10,881 bases of DNA. It comes from CAZWVM01 sp964637705 (GTDB taxonomy: Bacteria > UBA8481). The stretch lies in NCBI GenBank assembly GCA_964637705.1, contig CAZWVM010000121.1:1-10881 (forward strand), in the 5' to 3' direction. Position numbers and translations under genes: made by a program. This document shows positions 1 through 6,801 of the stretch, one piece after another (the first letter of the stretch is position 1; every line of letters starts with the position of its first letter). The notes below the pieces were generated by a model. The model was not told where the DNA came from. It saw only the letters and a program-made list of their open reading frames with translations, and made no database searches.

Positions 1-1578
1 GCGACGACCGGCTCGATCATCCTCATCGACAAGGCCACCTCCTCGCTCTCCATCGAGGCCGCGCGCGGATTCGCGGACCGGACGGTGAAGGCGACGCGCC
101 TGAAGGTGGGGCGCGGCATCACGGGCTGGGTCGCGGCCAAGGGCCGCACCTGCCGCGTCGACGACGTCCGATTGGACCGTCGCTACATCAGCCTGAAGAA
201 GGAAATCCGCTCGGAACTCGCGGCGCCGCTCGTCCTGGACGGAGAGGTCATCGGCGTCATCAACGTCGACTCGACGCGGATCGCGGCCTTCTCCGAGGAC
301 GACGAAAAGGCGATCGAGACGCTCGCCACGCTCTCCTCGCGCGTCATCGCCGACGCCTTGATCCACGATCGCCTGAAGAAGAGATCCCGCCAGCTCGAGG
401 CGCTCGTCCGCATCGGCGGGGAGCTGACGTCGCTCGTCTCCCCCGAGGGAATCCTCCACGAGGTCACGGCGGCCGCCGCCGACCTGGCCGCGGCGCGGCT
501 CGTGACAGTCCGCCTGCTCGACGACGCCGGGAAGAACCTCGTTCTGGCCGCCCGTCACGGGGGTTCCGCCCAATACGAGAAGCTCCCGCCGGTCCCCGTC
601 GTGGGCTCCGCGCTCGGCGGCGTCGCCACGTCACGGATCCCCCTGATCATCGAGAACATCGAGAAGGACACGAGCTACAAGTTCAAGGACGTCGCACGCG
701 AGGAGGGGCTCGCCTCGATGCTCGCCGTCCCGCTCCACACCGCCGAGCGCTCGCTCGGGGTCCTGGTCATCTACCGCGACCGGCCGGGCGACTTCGAGGA
801 GGACGCGGTGACGATGAGCGTCGGCCTGGCCGGCCTGGCGGCGGCGGCCCTGGAGAACGCCCGGCTCTTCAAGAACGTGATCGAGAGCGACAAGAGGGCG
901 CGGCGGGTGGAGATGAAGAACGCGGCGCGGGAGATGGGCGCGGAACTGGCGCACCAGATCCGCAACCCCCTCACCGTCGTGCGCCTGCTCGTCGCCTCCG
1001 AGGGCAAAAGCGGGGATACGACCGCGATGAACGCCTCCGACCGGGAGGTCGCGCTGAGGGAGCTCAAGCGCGTCGACGAACTGATCGCCCGGCTTCTCGG
1101 CAACGCCGCGCGCGAGCAGGAGCGCTTCGAGTCGATCGACCTGGACCGGCTGGTGGAGGAGGTCACGGTCATCGCGAAGGTGAGGGCCGCGGGACGCAAT
1201 GTCCGGATCCAGCGCCACGAAGGGCTCGGCACGATCCGCGGCGACCGCGCGGAAATCTGGCAGGTGCTCTCCTACATCCTCGACAACGCGGTGCAGGCCG
1301 CCGCCCGCGTCGTCTCCGTCCGCGGCCACGAGGATCCGAAGTCGGCCGGGGCCGTCGAGATCCTCATCGAGGACGACGGGCCGGGCGTCCCCGAGGGCGT
1401 CAACGTCTTCGAGCCTCTCGTCACCACCAAGCCCGACGGCGTCGGAATCGGGCTCTTCTCCGCGCGCCGGATCGTGCTGGAGCATGGAGGAGAAATCGGT
1501 CACAGCCGCTCCCGCCGCCTCGGCGGCGCCTGCTTCCGGGTGCTCCTGCCCCGGGAATCCCACGGGAGGATCTCATGA
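1..1578 (+). CDS. GAF-GAF sensor histidine kinase, 5' end outside window
   Basis: Sensor kinase of a two-component system that would phosphorylate the regulator encoded just downstream. The frame is open from base 1 (525 residues visible), so the true start lies upstream; the GTG at 85 is internal to the first GAF domain. Numbering from base 1: the rest of GAF 1 spans about 1-120 and a second GAF about 130-285. The dimerisation/phosphoacceptor helix has AHQIRNP with His318 (codon 952-954). The HATPase domain has the N box LDNAVQAA (Asn429), the G1 box EDDGPGVPEG (from 458) and the G2 box GVGIGL (from about 480). No membrane segment is seen, so the visible part looks cytoplasmic and GAF-sensing. 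The ligand is unknown. The stop overlaps the next ATG (ATGA at 1575-1578), implying translational coupling. The kinase call is sure; the signal cannot be told. Confidence 0.93.
   Translation, partial: ATTGSIILIDKATSSLSIEAARGFADRTVKATRLKVGRGITGWVAAKGRTCRVDDVRLDRRYISLKKEIRSELAAPLVLDGEVIGVINVDSTRIAAFSEDDEKAIETLATLSSRVIADALIHDRLKKRSRQLEALVRIGGELTSLVSPEGILHEVTAAAADLAAARLVTVRLLDDAGKNLVLAARHGGSAQYEKLPPVPVVGSALGGVATSRIPLIIENIEKDTSYKFKDVAREEGLASMLAVPLHTAERSLGVLVIYRDRPGDFEEDAVTMSVGLAGLAAAALENARLFKNVIESDKRARRVEMKNAAREMGAELAHQIRNPLTVVRLLVASEGKSGDTTAMNASDREVALRELKRVDELIARLLGNAAREQERFESIDLDRLVEEVTVIAKVRAAGRNVRIQRHEGLGTIRGDRAEIWQVLSYILDNAVQAAARVVSVRGHEDPKSAGAVEILIEDDGPGVPEGVNVFEPLVTTKPDGVGIGLFSARRIVLEHGGEIGHSRSRRLGGACFRVLLPRESHGRIS
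1564..1570 (+). promoter_or_regulatory. Ribosome binding site of the response regulator
   Basis: GGGAGGA lies inside the end of the kinase gene, 4 bases before ATG 1575. It fixes the regulator start and supports coupled translation across the ATGA overlap. Confidence 0.6.
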
Positions 1579-2930
1579 AGAACGCAACGGTCCTGGCCAT
1601 CGACGACGAGGAGGGCGTCCACTACTCCTTCAAGCGTCTCTTCCCCGAGGATCTCACCCTGCTCTCGGCCCTCAACGGCCGTGACGGCGTCGCGCTCGCC
1701 CGCGAGCACCGTCCCGACGTGGCTCTCGTGGACATGAAACTGCCGGACACGAGCGGGGTGGAGCTGATCGGAGAGATCAAGCGCGTCTCCCCCCGCACTT
1801 CCATCATCATCATGACCGCCTACGCGACGGGCAAGACGACGATGGAGGCCATGGCCAAGGGCGCCTTCGACTTCGTCACCAAGCCCTTCGACCTGCCGCT
1901 CCTGCTCGGGCGCATCCAGGAGGCCGTTTCGCTCGCCCGCTTCAAGCGCGGAACGCTCCTGCCCGGCGGCGAGGACGAGGGCGAATCCGCCGACGCCGAC
2001 GCCCTCGTCGGAATGTCCCCCGCCATGAGCGGCGTCTACAAGATGATCGGCCGGCTCGCGCCGACCGACGAAACCGTCCTCATCGCCGGCGAAAGCGGCA
2101 CGGGCAAGGAACTCGTCGCCCGCGCCCTCGTCAAGCTCTCGCGGCGCGCCGCCGGCCCCTACCTCGCCATCAACTGCGCCGCCTTTCCCGAGTCGCTCCT
2201 GGAGGCAGAACTCTTCGGTTACGAGAAAGGGGCCTTCACCGGGGCGGCGGAGCGCCGGCACGGCAAGTTCGAGGCCTGTCACGGCGGCACGATCCTCCTG
2301 GACGAGATCGGCGACATGCCCCTCCCGCTGCAAGCCAAGCTCCTGCGCGTCCTGCAGGAGAAGGAGATCACACGCCTCGGCTCGACCTCGCCCGTGAAAC
2401 TCGACGTCCGCATCATCGCCGCCACCCACAAAGACCTGCTCGCCGAGAGCCGCGTCGGCCGCTTCCGCACCGATCTCTATTACCGCCTCACCCCGGCCAC
2501 GATCCCGATTCCCCCCCTGAGGGAGAGGAAGGAGGACATCCCGGAACTCGTGAAGCACTTCGTCAAACGGATCTGCGCGGAGCACCGGAGGCCGGGAGGC
2601 AAGGTCCCGAAGATCGCCCCCGAGGTCATGACGCGGCTCACCAACCACGCCTGGCCGGGCAACGTCCGGGAACTCGAGAACGTCCTGAGGCAGGCCCTGC
2701 TTTCGACCTCCGGCGACACCGTCCGATCCCTGGAACTCCATGCCTCGCCCGCCGCCACGGGCGACACCCTGAAGGCCGCCTTCGAGATGCTGGCCGACGG
2801 CGGGGACGGGATCCTCATGAGGCTGGAACTGGACTTCTGCCGGTTCGCGCTCGAGCGCACCAACGGCAACCTCACCGCCGCCGCACGGCTCCTCGGGCTC
2901 TCGAGGAACACCTTGAAGAAGAGGATCTGA
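1575..2930 (+). CDS. NtrC-family sigma-54-dependent response regulator
   Basis: Transcription activator expected to open sigma-54 RNA polymerase complexes after phosphorylation by the overlapping upstream kinase. It has 451 residues, normal for the family. Receiver domain 5-118: acidic Asp10/Asp11, phospho-acceptor Asp53 (ALVDMKLPD), Thr81 and Lys103. AAA+ domain about 144-375: Walker A GESGTGKE (172-179), sigma-54 contact loop GAFTGA (219-224), Walker B GGTILLDE (237-244), FRTDLYYRL with Arg298/Arg304 as likely arginine fingers, and sensor II PGNVREL with Arg365. The C-terminal Fis-type helix-turn-helix is at about 415-450 (GNLTAAARLLGLSRNTLKKR). Every catalytic motif is intact, so it should be a working activator. 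Its targets are unknown: no good -24/-12 promoter was found in this window. The adjacent transporter operon is a natural candidate but unproven. Confidence 0.96.
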   Translation: MKNATVLAIDDEEGVHYSFKRLFPEDLTLLSALNGRDGVALAREHRPDVALVDMKLPDTSGVELIGEIKRVSPRTSIIIMTAYATGKTTMEAMAKGAFDFVTKPFDLPLLLGRIQEAVSLARFKRGTLLPGGEDEGESADADALVGMSPAMSGVYKMIGRLAPTDETVLIAGESGTGKELVARALVKLSRRAAGPYLAINCAAFPESLLEAELFGYEKGAFTGAAERRHGKFEACHGGTILLDEIGDMPLPLQAKLLRVLQEKEITRLGSTSPVKLDVRIIAATHKDLLAESRVGRFRTDLYYRLTPATIPIPPLRERKEDIPELVKHFVKRICAEHRRPGGKVPKIAPEVMTRLTNHAWPGNVRELENVLRQALLSTSGDTVRSLELHASPAATGDTLKAAFEMLADGGDGILMRLELDFCRFALERTNGNLTAAARLLGLSRNTLKKRI

Positions 2931-3014
2931 GAGGGCGCCTCCGGGGCGGGTGCAGGCCCGGGTGATCGCCGCGGGCGGCGCGTTCCGGCGCCGTGGCGTG
3001 CCCGTTTCGCCGGG

Positions 3015-3044
3015 TCGTTAAAACGATTTAAACCCGCTCGTTTA
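3015..3044 (+). promoter_or_regulatory. AT-rich overlapping palindromes, candidate operator
   Basis: Three symmetric elements overlap in this patch. TTAAAACGATTTAA (3018-3031) is symmetric around a central CG with 6 of 7 pairs matching, the general layout of LacI/GalR-family operators. TCGTT-AA-AACGA (3015-3026) is a perfect inverted repeat. TAAAC-N6-GTTTA (3029-3044) is another. The patch stands out from the GC-rich surroundings and ends 25 bases before a TTGACA box. A LacI-type regulator is common for CUT1 sugar operons, but none is encoded in the window, so operator function is inference. Confidence 0.4.
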
Positions 3045-3069
3045 CCGCTTTCGGAAGCATCCTTCCCTG

Positions 3070-3098
3070 TTGACAAGACCCGCGAATCCTGAGAGATT
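3070..3098 (+). promoter_or_regulatory. Possible sigma-70-type promoter of the transporter operon
   Basis: A perfect -35 box TTGACA (3070-3075) is followed after 17 bases by GAGATT (3093-3098), a weak -10 match. It lies about 45 bases before the permease start and after the palindromic patch. The -35 is good and the -10 poor, so this promoter might need an activator. Confidence 0.4.
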
Positions 3099-3134
3099 GC
3101 GTTCGAGAGCTTTCACGTCGTAACTCGGACAATT

Positions 3135-3138
3135 GGAG
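3135..3138 (+). promoter_or_regulatory. Ribosome binding site deciding the MalF-like start
   Basis: GGAG ends 5 bases before ATG 3144. The alternative GTG at 3138 overlaps this site and could not use it, so ATG 3144 is preferred. Confidence 0.6.
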
Positions 3139-3143
3139 TGCGC

Positions 3144-4190
3144 ATGAACCGACAACTCAGGACCGTCATCCCGTTTCTCCTGCCCTTCACGACCGTCTTC
3201 GCCCTCTTCCTTCTCTACCCCGCCGTCTACTCGGTCTACATGTCCTTCCTCAAGTCCACGATCTACTCCGACTTGACCCGGATCTTCTCCGACATGACCT
3301 GGTGCGGACTGGACAACTACCGCCGCCTCCTCGACGACACGAATTTCGCATGGTCGCTGGTCATGACCCTCTACTACGCGGTCCTCGTGATCCCGATGAA
3401 CATCGGGCTCTCCCTCTTCCTCGCGACGCTCCTCTCGAATCGCCTGCCCGGCGCCAAGTTCTTCCGCGCCGCCTTCTATCTCCCCAACGTCCTCGATCTC
3501 TTCGTCATCTCCGTCATCTGGGTTTCGATCTACGCCCCGAACTACGGAGTCATCGACCAGCTGACGAACCTGCTCGGACTCAAGGCCTACCTGGGGGAAT
3601 CCGGCAAACTCTTCGCGAACGGGATCCTGGCGGACCCGTGGTGGGCGATGCCGGCGATCGCCGTCGCGGTCGTTCTCAAGGGATCGGGCTTCGGCATGAT
3701 CCTCTACCTGGCGGCCATCCAGAACATCCCCGGCGACGTCTACGAGGCGGCCGACATCGACGGCGCGAACGCGTGGCAGAAGTTCACCCGGATCACCGTG
3801 CCCCTCGTGAAGCCCGTCACCCTGCTCCTGGTCGTGACCGGCATCCTCGGATCGCTCATGGCCTTCTCGGAGATCTACGCCATGACGGGCGGGCGGCCCT
3901 ACGAGACGCTTCCGGACTCCCTGCCGTTCTTCGGCGGCACGACGCAGGGCACGACGTCGCTCTCCGGCTTCTACCTCTTCCAGAAGTTCTACATCGCCCA
4001 GGAATACGGCTACGCGGCGGCGCTCTCCGTCGCGCTCCTCGTGATCTCGCTCCCCCTCTCGGTCATCTCCTTCTTCGCCTTCCAGAGCGAAGGGCCGGGC
4101 CTCTTCGACCTCCCGAAGCTCCTGTTGAAGAAGTTGCGCGGCCGGGCGGCGGGTGGAAGCGTGGCGGCGACCGCCGGAAAGGCGGCCTGA
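3144..4190 (+). CDS. CUT1-family sugar ABC transporter permease, MalF-like
   Basis: One of the two inner-membrane subunits of a carbohydrate importer (348 residues). About six hydrophobic segments are visible, at roughly 9-31, 72-97, 105-130, 168-193, 222-246 and 288-313. The cytoplasmic EAA loop that contacts the ATPase is YEAADIDGANAWQKFTRITVP (about 200-220), well matched to the family. It lacks the large second periplasmic loop of E. coli MalF; the segment between the third and fourth hydrophobic stretches is only about 37 residues. The C-terminal tail (from about 327) is basic and then Ala/Gly-rich, and poorly conserved. It starts the operon, and its TGA lies one base before the ATG of the partner permease. 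Substrate cannot be read from the sequence; a sugar or oligosaccharide is expected from the family. Confidence 0.93.
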   Translation: MNRQLRTVIPFLLPFTTVFALFLLYPAVYSVYMSFLKSTIYSDLTRIFSDMTWCGLDNYRRLLDDTNFAWSLVMTLYYAVLVIPMNIGLSLFLATLLSNRLPGAKFFRAAFYLPNVLDLFVISVIWVSIYAPNYGVIDQLTNLLGLKAYLGESGKLFANGILADPWWAMPAIAVAVVLKGSGFGMILYLAAIQNIPGDVYEAADIDGANAWQKFTRITVPLVKPVTLLLVVTGILGSLMAFSEIYAMTGGRPYETLPDSLPFFGGTTQGTTSLSGFYLFQKFYIAQEYGYAAALSVALLVISLPLSVISFFAFQSEGPGLFDLPKLLLKKLRGRAAGGSVAATAGKAA

Positions 4191-4191
4191 G

Positions 4192-5304
4192 ATGGCTCGT
4201 TCGATCCGCACCACCGTGATGCTGCTCTTCCTCGTTCTCGGCACCATCTTCGTCCTCTTCCCCTTCTTCTGGATGACCGCGACCGCCCTGAAGGTGGAAG
4301 GTAAGGGTTTGACCTTCGAGTTCATCCCGAAGCGCGTGGTGGTCGAGGGGCCGTTCAAGCTCGCCGCGAACGCGGCGCCCGAGGCGTCGGTCAAGGCCGA
4401 CAGGACCGCCCTCGGGCCCGACAGTTCGGTTCTCTTCGCCTGGAACGCCCCCGAGGCGGAAGCCGTCGAGATCTCCGTGACGGCCGCGGGCTCGGCCGCG
4501 CAGCCGGTCCCCGTCGCGCGGGACGCGGCGGGCGTCTGGGCGGCGACCCAGGCCCTTCCGGCGGGGGCCTACGAGTATTCGGTGACGGTAAGGCAGGGTT
4601 GGAAGGCCGCCTTCCGGAGCCTGTACACCCGTGAGAATTTCCGCAAGATCGCCCTGAACCCGAACTATCCCTTCCTCAAGTACCTCCGCAATTCCTTCCT
4701 CGTCTCCTTCTCGACGGCCTTTCTCACGGTCCTGCTCTGCTCGCTCGCCGCGTACGCCTTCGCGAAGAAGGAATTCCCGGGAAAGCAGGTTCTCTTCTGG
4801 ACCTTCATGGCCGCCATGATGATCCCGGGCATGATGTTCATGGTGCCCCAGTTCGCGCTCGTCACGCGCTTCGGCTGGATCAACTCCCTGGCGGGCCTGG
4901 TCATCCCCCACCTCGCCAACGTCTTCGGCGTCTTCATGCTGAGGCAGATGATGATGGGCATTCCCGATTCGCTCTTCGAGGCGGCGCGGATGGACGGGGC
5001 GAGCGAGGCCACGGTCTTCACCAAGATCGTGGTGCCACTCATCATGCCGTCCCTGGCCATCCTCTTCCTCCTCACCTTCGTCGGCCAATGGAACAACTTC
5101 CTCTGGCAGCTTCTCGTCAACACCCCCGAGAGCGACCTCATCACGCTCCCCGTGGGCCTCTCGATGTTCCGGGGGCAGTACAGCGCGCAAGTGGAGCAGA
5201 TGATGGCGGCCTCCTGCTTCTCGATCATGCCCATCGTCATCCTCTTTCTCTTCACCAATCGTTACCTGATCGAGGGGTTGACGGCCGGAGGAGTGAAGGA
5301 ATGA
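4192..5304 (+). CDS. CUT1-family sugar ABC permease, MalG-like, with inserted E-set/CBM48-like domain
   Basis: Second permease subunit (370 residues; the family is usually near 275-300). Start ATG 4192 follows the MalF-like stop by one base, with GGAAAGG 9 bases upstream; an in-frame GTG at 4153 would overlap the upstream gene and is less likely. TM1 is at about 8-30. The usual loop features FIPKR (44-48) and ENFRKI (148-153) are separated by about 95 extra residues. The canonical core resumes with FLKYLRNSFLVSF (161-173) and four more hydrophobic segments. The EAA loop is FEAARMDGASEATVFTKIVVP (262-282). The insertion lies on the extracytoplasmic side and resembles AMPK-beta/CBM48 modules, described as a separate feature. 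The stop overlaps the next ATG (ATGA, 5301-5304). The permease call is firm; the insertion's function is unknown. Confidence 0.93.
   Translation: MARSIRTTVMLLFLVLGTIFVLFPFFWMTATALKVEGKGLTFEFIPKRVVVEGPFKLAANAAPEASVKADRTALGPDSSVLFAWNAPEAEAVEISVTAAGSAAQPVPVARDAAGVWAATQALPAGAYEYSVTVRQGWKAAFRSLYTRENFRKIALNPNYPFLKYLRNSFLVSFSTAFLTVLLCSLAAYAFAKKEFPGKQVLFWTFMAAMMIPGMMFMVPQFALVTRFGWINSLAGLVIPHLANVFGVFMLRQMMMGIPDSLFEAARMDGASEATVFTKIVVPLIMPSLAILFLLTFVGQWNNFLWQLLVNTPESDLITLPVGLSMFRGQYSAQVEQMMAASCFSIMPIVILFLFTNRYLIEGLTAGGVKE
4339..4632 (+). other. E-set/CBM48-like domain inserted in the first loop of the MalG-like permease
   Basis: Residues about 50-147 of the permease interrupt the normal short loop between TM1 and TM2. 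The core at 80-137 reads LFAWNAPEAEAVEISV, then GVWAATQALPAGAYEYSV, then QGW. This parallels modules of the downstream array, for example VFTVEAPGAGKVDI and GRWTATMQLAPGAYEYKF in its fifth module. The first sugar-contact Trp of the GSWNxW motif is missing (TAAGSAAQ region) and the usual Lys after YEY is Ser130, while Trp137 remains. The fold assignment is by eye. It may be a docking surface for the binding protein rather than a glycan binder. Confidence 0.65.
5287..5293 (+). promoter_or_regulatory. Ribosome binding site of the binding-protein gene
   Basis: GGAGGAG, a near-perfect Shine-Dalgarno sequence, ends 7 bases before ATG 5301. It sets that start over the many upstream in-frame codons and over the ATG at 5319. 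It is the strongest site in the operon, fitting a need for more binding protein than permease. Confidence 0.65.
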
Positions 5305-6758
5305 AGAGGGAACGCGGAATGCGAAACGTGAATCGGAAATCGAGAACCGGCCATGGGGCCTCCTTCGGTCTCTTCCTTCTGATCTTCGCCCTTTGCCTGT
5401 TACCCCTTGCCCTGTCGCTCTCCTCCTGCTCCGGCAGGACGTCGGGTGATGGCGCCGGCGACATCACGATCTGGGAGACCTACTCGAACGAGGAGCACGA
5501 GGTCTTCGTCAAGATCGTCGCGGACTTCGAACGGGAGTACGCCGCCCGGAACGGGCGGCCGGTCCGCGTCAAGGTCGAAAGGCTTCCCTTCGACGCGCAC
5601 ATCCAGAAGCTCAAGTTCGCGGCGATCACGGGCACCGCTCCCGACATCGCGCGCGTCGACGCGGGCGAACTCATCGACCTCGTGTATGGCCAGTGCATCA
5701 TGGACCTGCGTACCATCGATCCCGGCGTCGATTCCTACCTCGCGCCCTTCACGCCGCCGGCCCGCGAGACGGTGAGAATCCCCCTCAGGCAGCCCGATGG
5801 ATCGGTCCAGACCGGGATCTACGGCATTCCCGACCAGATCACCGGCGTCGCCGTCTACTACAACCGCAAGTTCTTCCGCTCCCGCGGGATCCCCTTCCCG
5901 CCGGCGAGCCTGAAGGAAATGGCGGCGGCGAATCCCCGCTGGGATTTCGATCGTTTCCGCGCCCTGGCGCTCCAGCTCACCGACACGTCACAGGCACAGC
6001 CCGTCTACGGGATCGCCCTCAATTCCTCGCTCTGGTTCTCCCTGCCCATCTTCAACGCGTACGGGGCGGAGTTCATCGAGGTCGCGCCGGACAAGACCTT
6101 CCGTTGCACGCTCGGGTCCGAATCCGGGGTCGCGGCGCTCACCGCGCTCTCGAGAATCGTCTGGTCGGGGGCCGAGGCCGGGGCGTGGCAGCCCGGCGCC
6201 GTGGGCTCCGACCAGGGGTTCATGAACAACAACTACGCCATGATCATCTCCGGCCCGTGGAACCTGAAGCAGTTCGAGCAGGCCGGGGTCGATTTCGGCG
6301 TGGGGCTCCTGCCCGAAGGCCCTAACGTCCGCGAGATCCCCACGCCTGAAGGGCCGGTCCGCGTCGGCACCTCCACCAACGTCGGCGGCACCGACATGGC
6401 GATCCTCAAGACCAGCCGCAATCCGCAGCTCTGCTACGAATTCCTCCGCTACCTCACGTCCCCGGAGGTCCACGCCCGGTGGTGCAACGAAATGGGACAG
6501 ATTCCCGTCAACACGGACGCGGAGCGCCTCGTGAGGTTCGACGAGAACCCGAACCTCAAGGTCTTCATGGAGCAGATCCGCACCGCGGTGCCGCGGCCGA
6601 AGATCCCCCGCTACGGCGTTCTCGAGGGCCAGATCATGATCCCGCAGATCGACCGGGCCTTCCGTTCGAAGAACGAGGAAGGCGTGCGGGCGGCCCTGGC
6701 CACCGCCGTCTCCGACATCGACCGGCTGATCCTCAACGACGTCAACATCGCGAGGTAA
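5301..6758 (+). CDS. Lipoprotein sugar-binding protein, MalE-like (CUT1 ABC importer)
   Basis: Extracytoplasmic solute-binding protein of 485 residues that should deliver a carbohydrate to the two preceding permeases. The N-terminus has a basic region (residues 1-18), a hydrophobic stretch 22-40 and lipobox LSSC with Cys43, so a lipoprotein is expected. Family hallmarks: ITIWETYSNEEHEVFVKIVADFE (from 55), GTAPDIARVDAGEL (111-124), GVAVYYNRKFFRSRGIP (182-198), NNNYAMIISGPWNLKQFEQAG (309-329), GGTDMAILKTSRN (362-374) and YEFLRYLTSPEVHARWCNEMGQIPV (from 379). It is somewhat longer than the usual 400-450 residues. Ser44 follows the lipid Cys. It overlaps the MalG-like stop by ATGA. Gene order permease-permease-binding protein is less usual than binding protein first. 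The substrate is not determinable. Confidence 0.93.
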   Translation: MKRERGMRNVNRKSRTGHGASFGLFLLIFALCLLPLALSLSSCSGRTSGDGAGDITIWETYSNEEHEVFVKIVADFEREYAARNGRPVRVKVERLPFDAHIQKLKFAAITGTAPDIARVDAGELIDLVYGQCIMDLRTIDPGVDSYLAPFTPPARETVRIPLRQPDGSVQTGIYGIPDQITGVAVYYNRKFFRSRGIPFPPASLKEMAAANPRWDFDRFRALALQLTDTSQAQPVYGIALNSSLWFSLPIFNAYGAEFIEVAPDKTFRCTLGSESGVAALTALSRIVWSGAEAGAWQPGAVGSDQGFMNNNYAMIISGPWNLKQFEQAGVDFGVGLLPEGPNVREIPTPEGPVRVGTSTNVGGTDMAILKTSRNPQLCYEFLRYLTSPEVHARWCNEMGQIPVNTDAERLVRFDENPNLKVFMEQIRTAVPRPKIPRYGVLEGQIMIPQIDRAFRSKNEEGVRAALATAVSDIDRLILNDVNIAR

Positions 6759-6779
6759 GTCCGACGGCATGGCGCCCCT

Positions 6780-6801
6780 GAGAGCCGGCTCTTGAAGCCG
6801 G
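6780..6801 (+). promoter_or_regulatory. Hairpin presenting the TTG start codon of the barrel gene
   Basis: CCGGCT (6785-6790) and AGCCGG (6796-6801) form a perfect 6-bp stem around a 5-base loop, CTTGA, that contains the TTG start (6792-6794). The weak Shine-Dalgarno-like GAGAG (6780-6784) lies directly 5' of the stem. An alternative perfect 12-base palindrome, AGAGCCGGCTCT (6781-6792), competes with this fold. Translational control of the barrel gene is possible but inferred. Confidence 0.35.

Larger units (their letters stand above)
2931..3143 (+). other. Spacer between regulator and transporter operon
   Basis: This 213-base gap has a very GC-rich first half with small hairpins such as CGCCG-CGGG-CGGCG (2967-2980). 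None is followed by a T run, so no intrinsic terminator is called. The second half becomes AT-richer and carries the palindromes and the TTGACA box listed separately. A short inverted repeat GGAAG-CATC-CTTCC (3053-3066) sits just before the TTGACA box. No small ORF was recognised here. Confidence 0.6.

Noticed and set aside
85..1578. GTG 85 as the start of the histidine kinase
   Set aside because: The frame is open upstream to base 1 and the translated part (TTGSIILIDKATSSLSIEAA) continues a GAF domain, so the start is outside the window.
2967..2980. GC-rich hairpin as a terminator of the two-component operon
   Set aside because: No T tract follows, and such stems are expected by chance at this GC content.
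2994..3010. TGGCGTG...TTTCGC as a sigma-54 promoter
   Set aside because: The GG and GC elements are 12 bases apart instead of 10 and the -12 box is poor.
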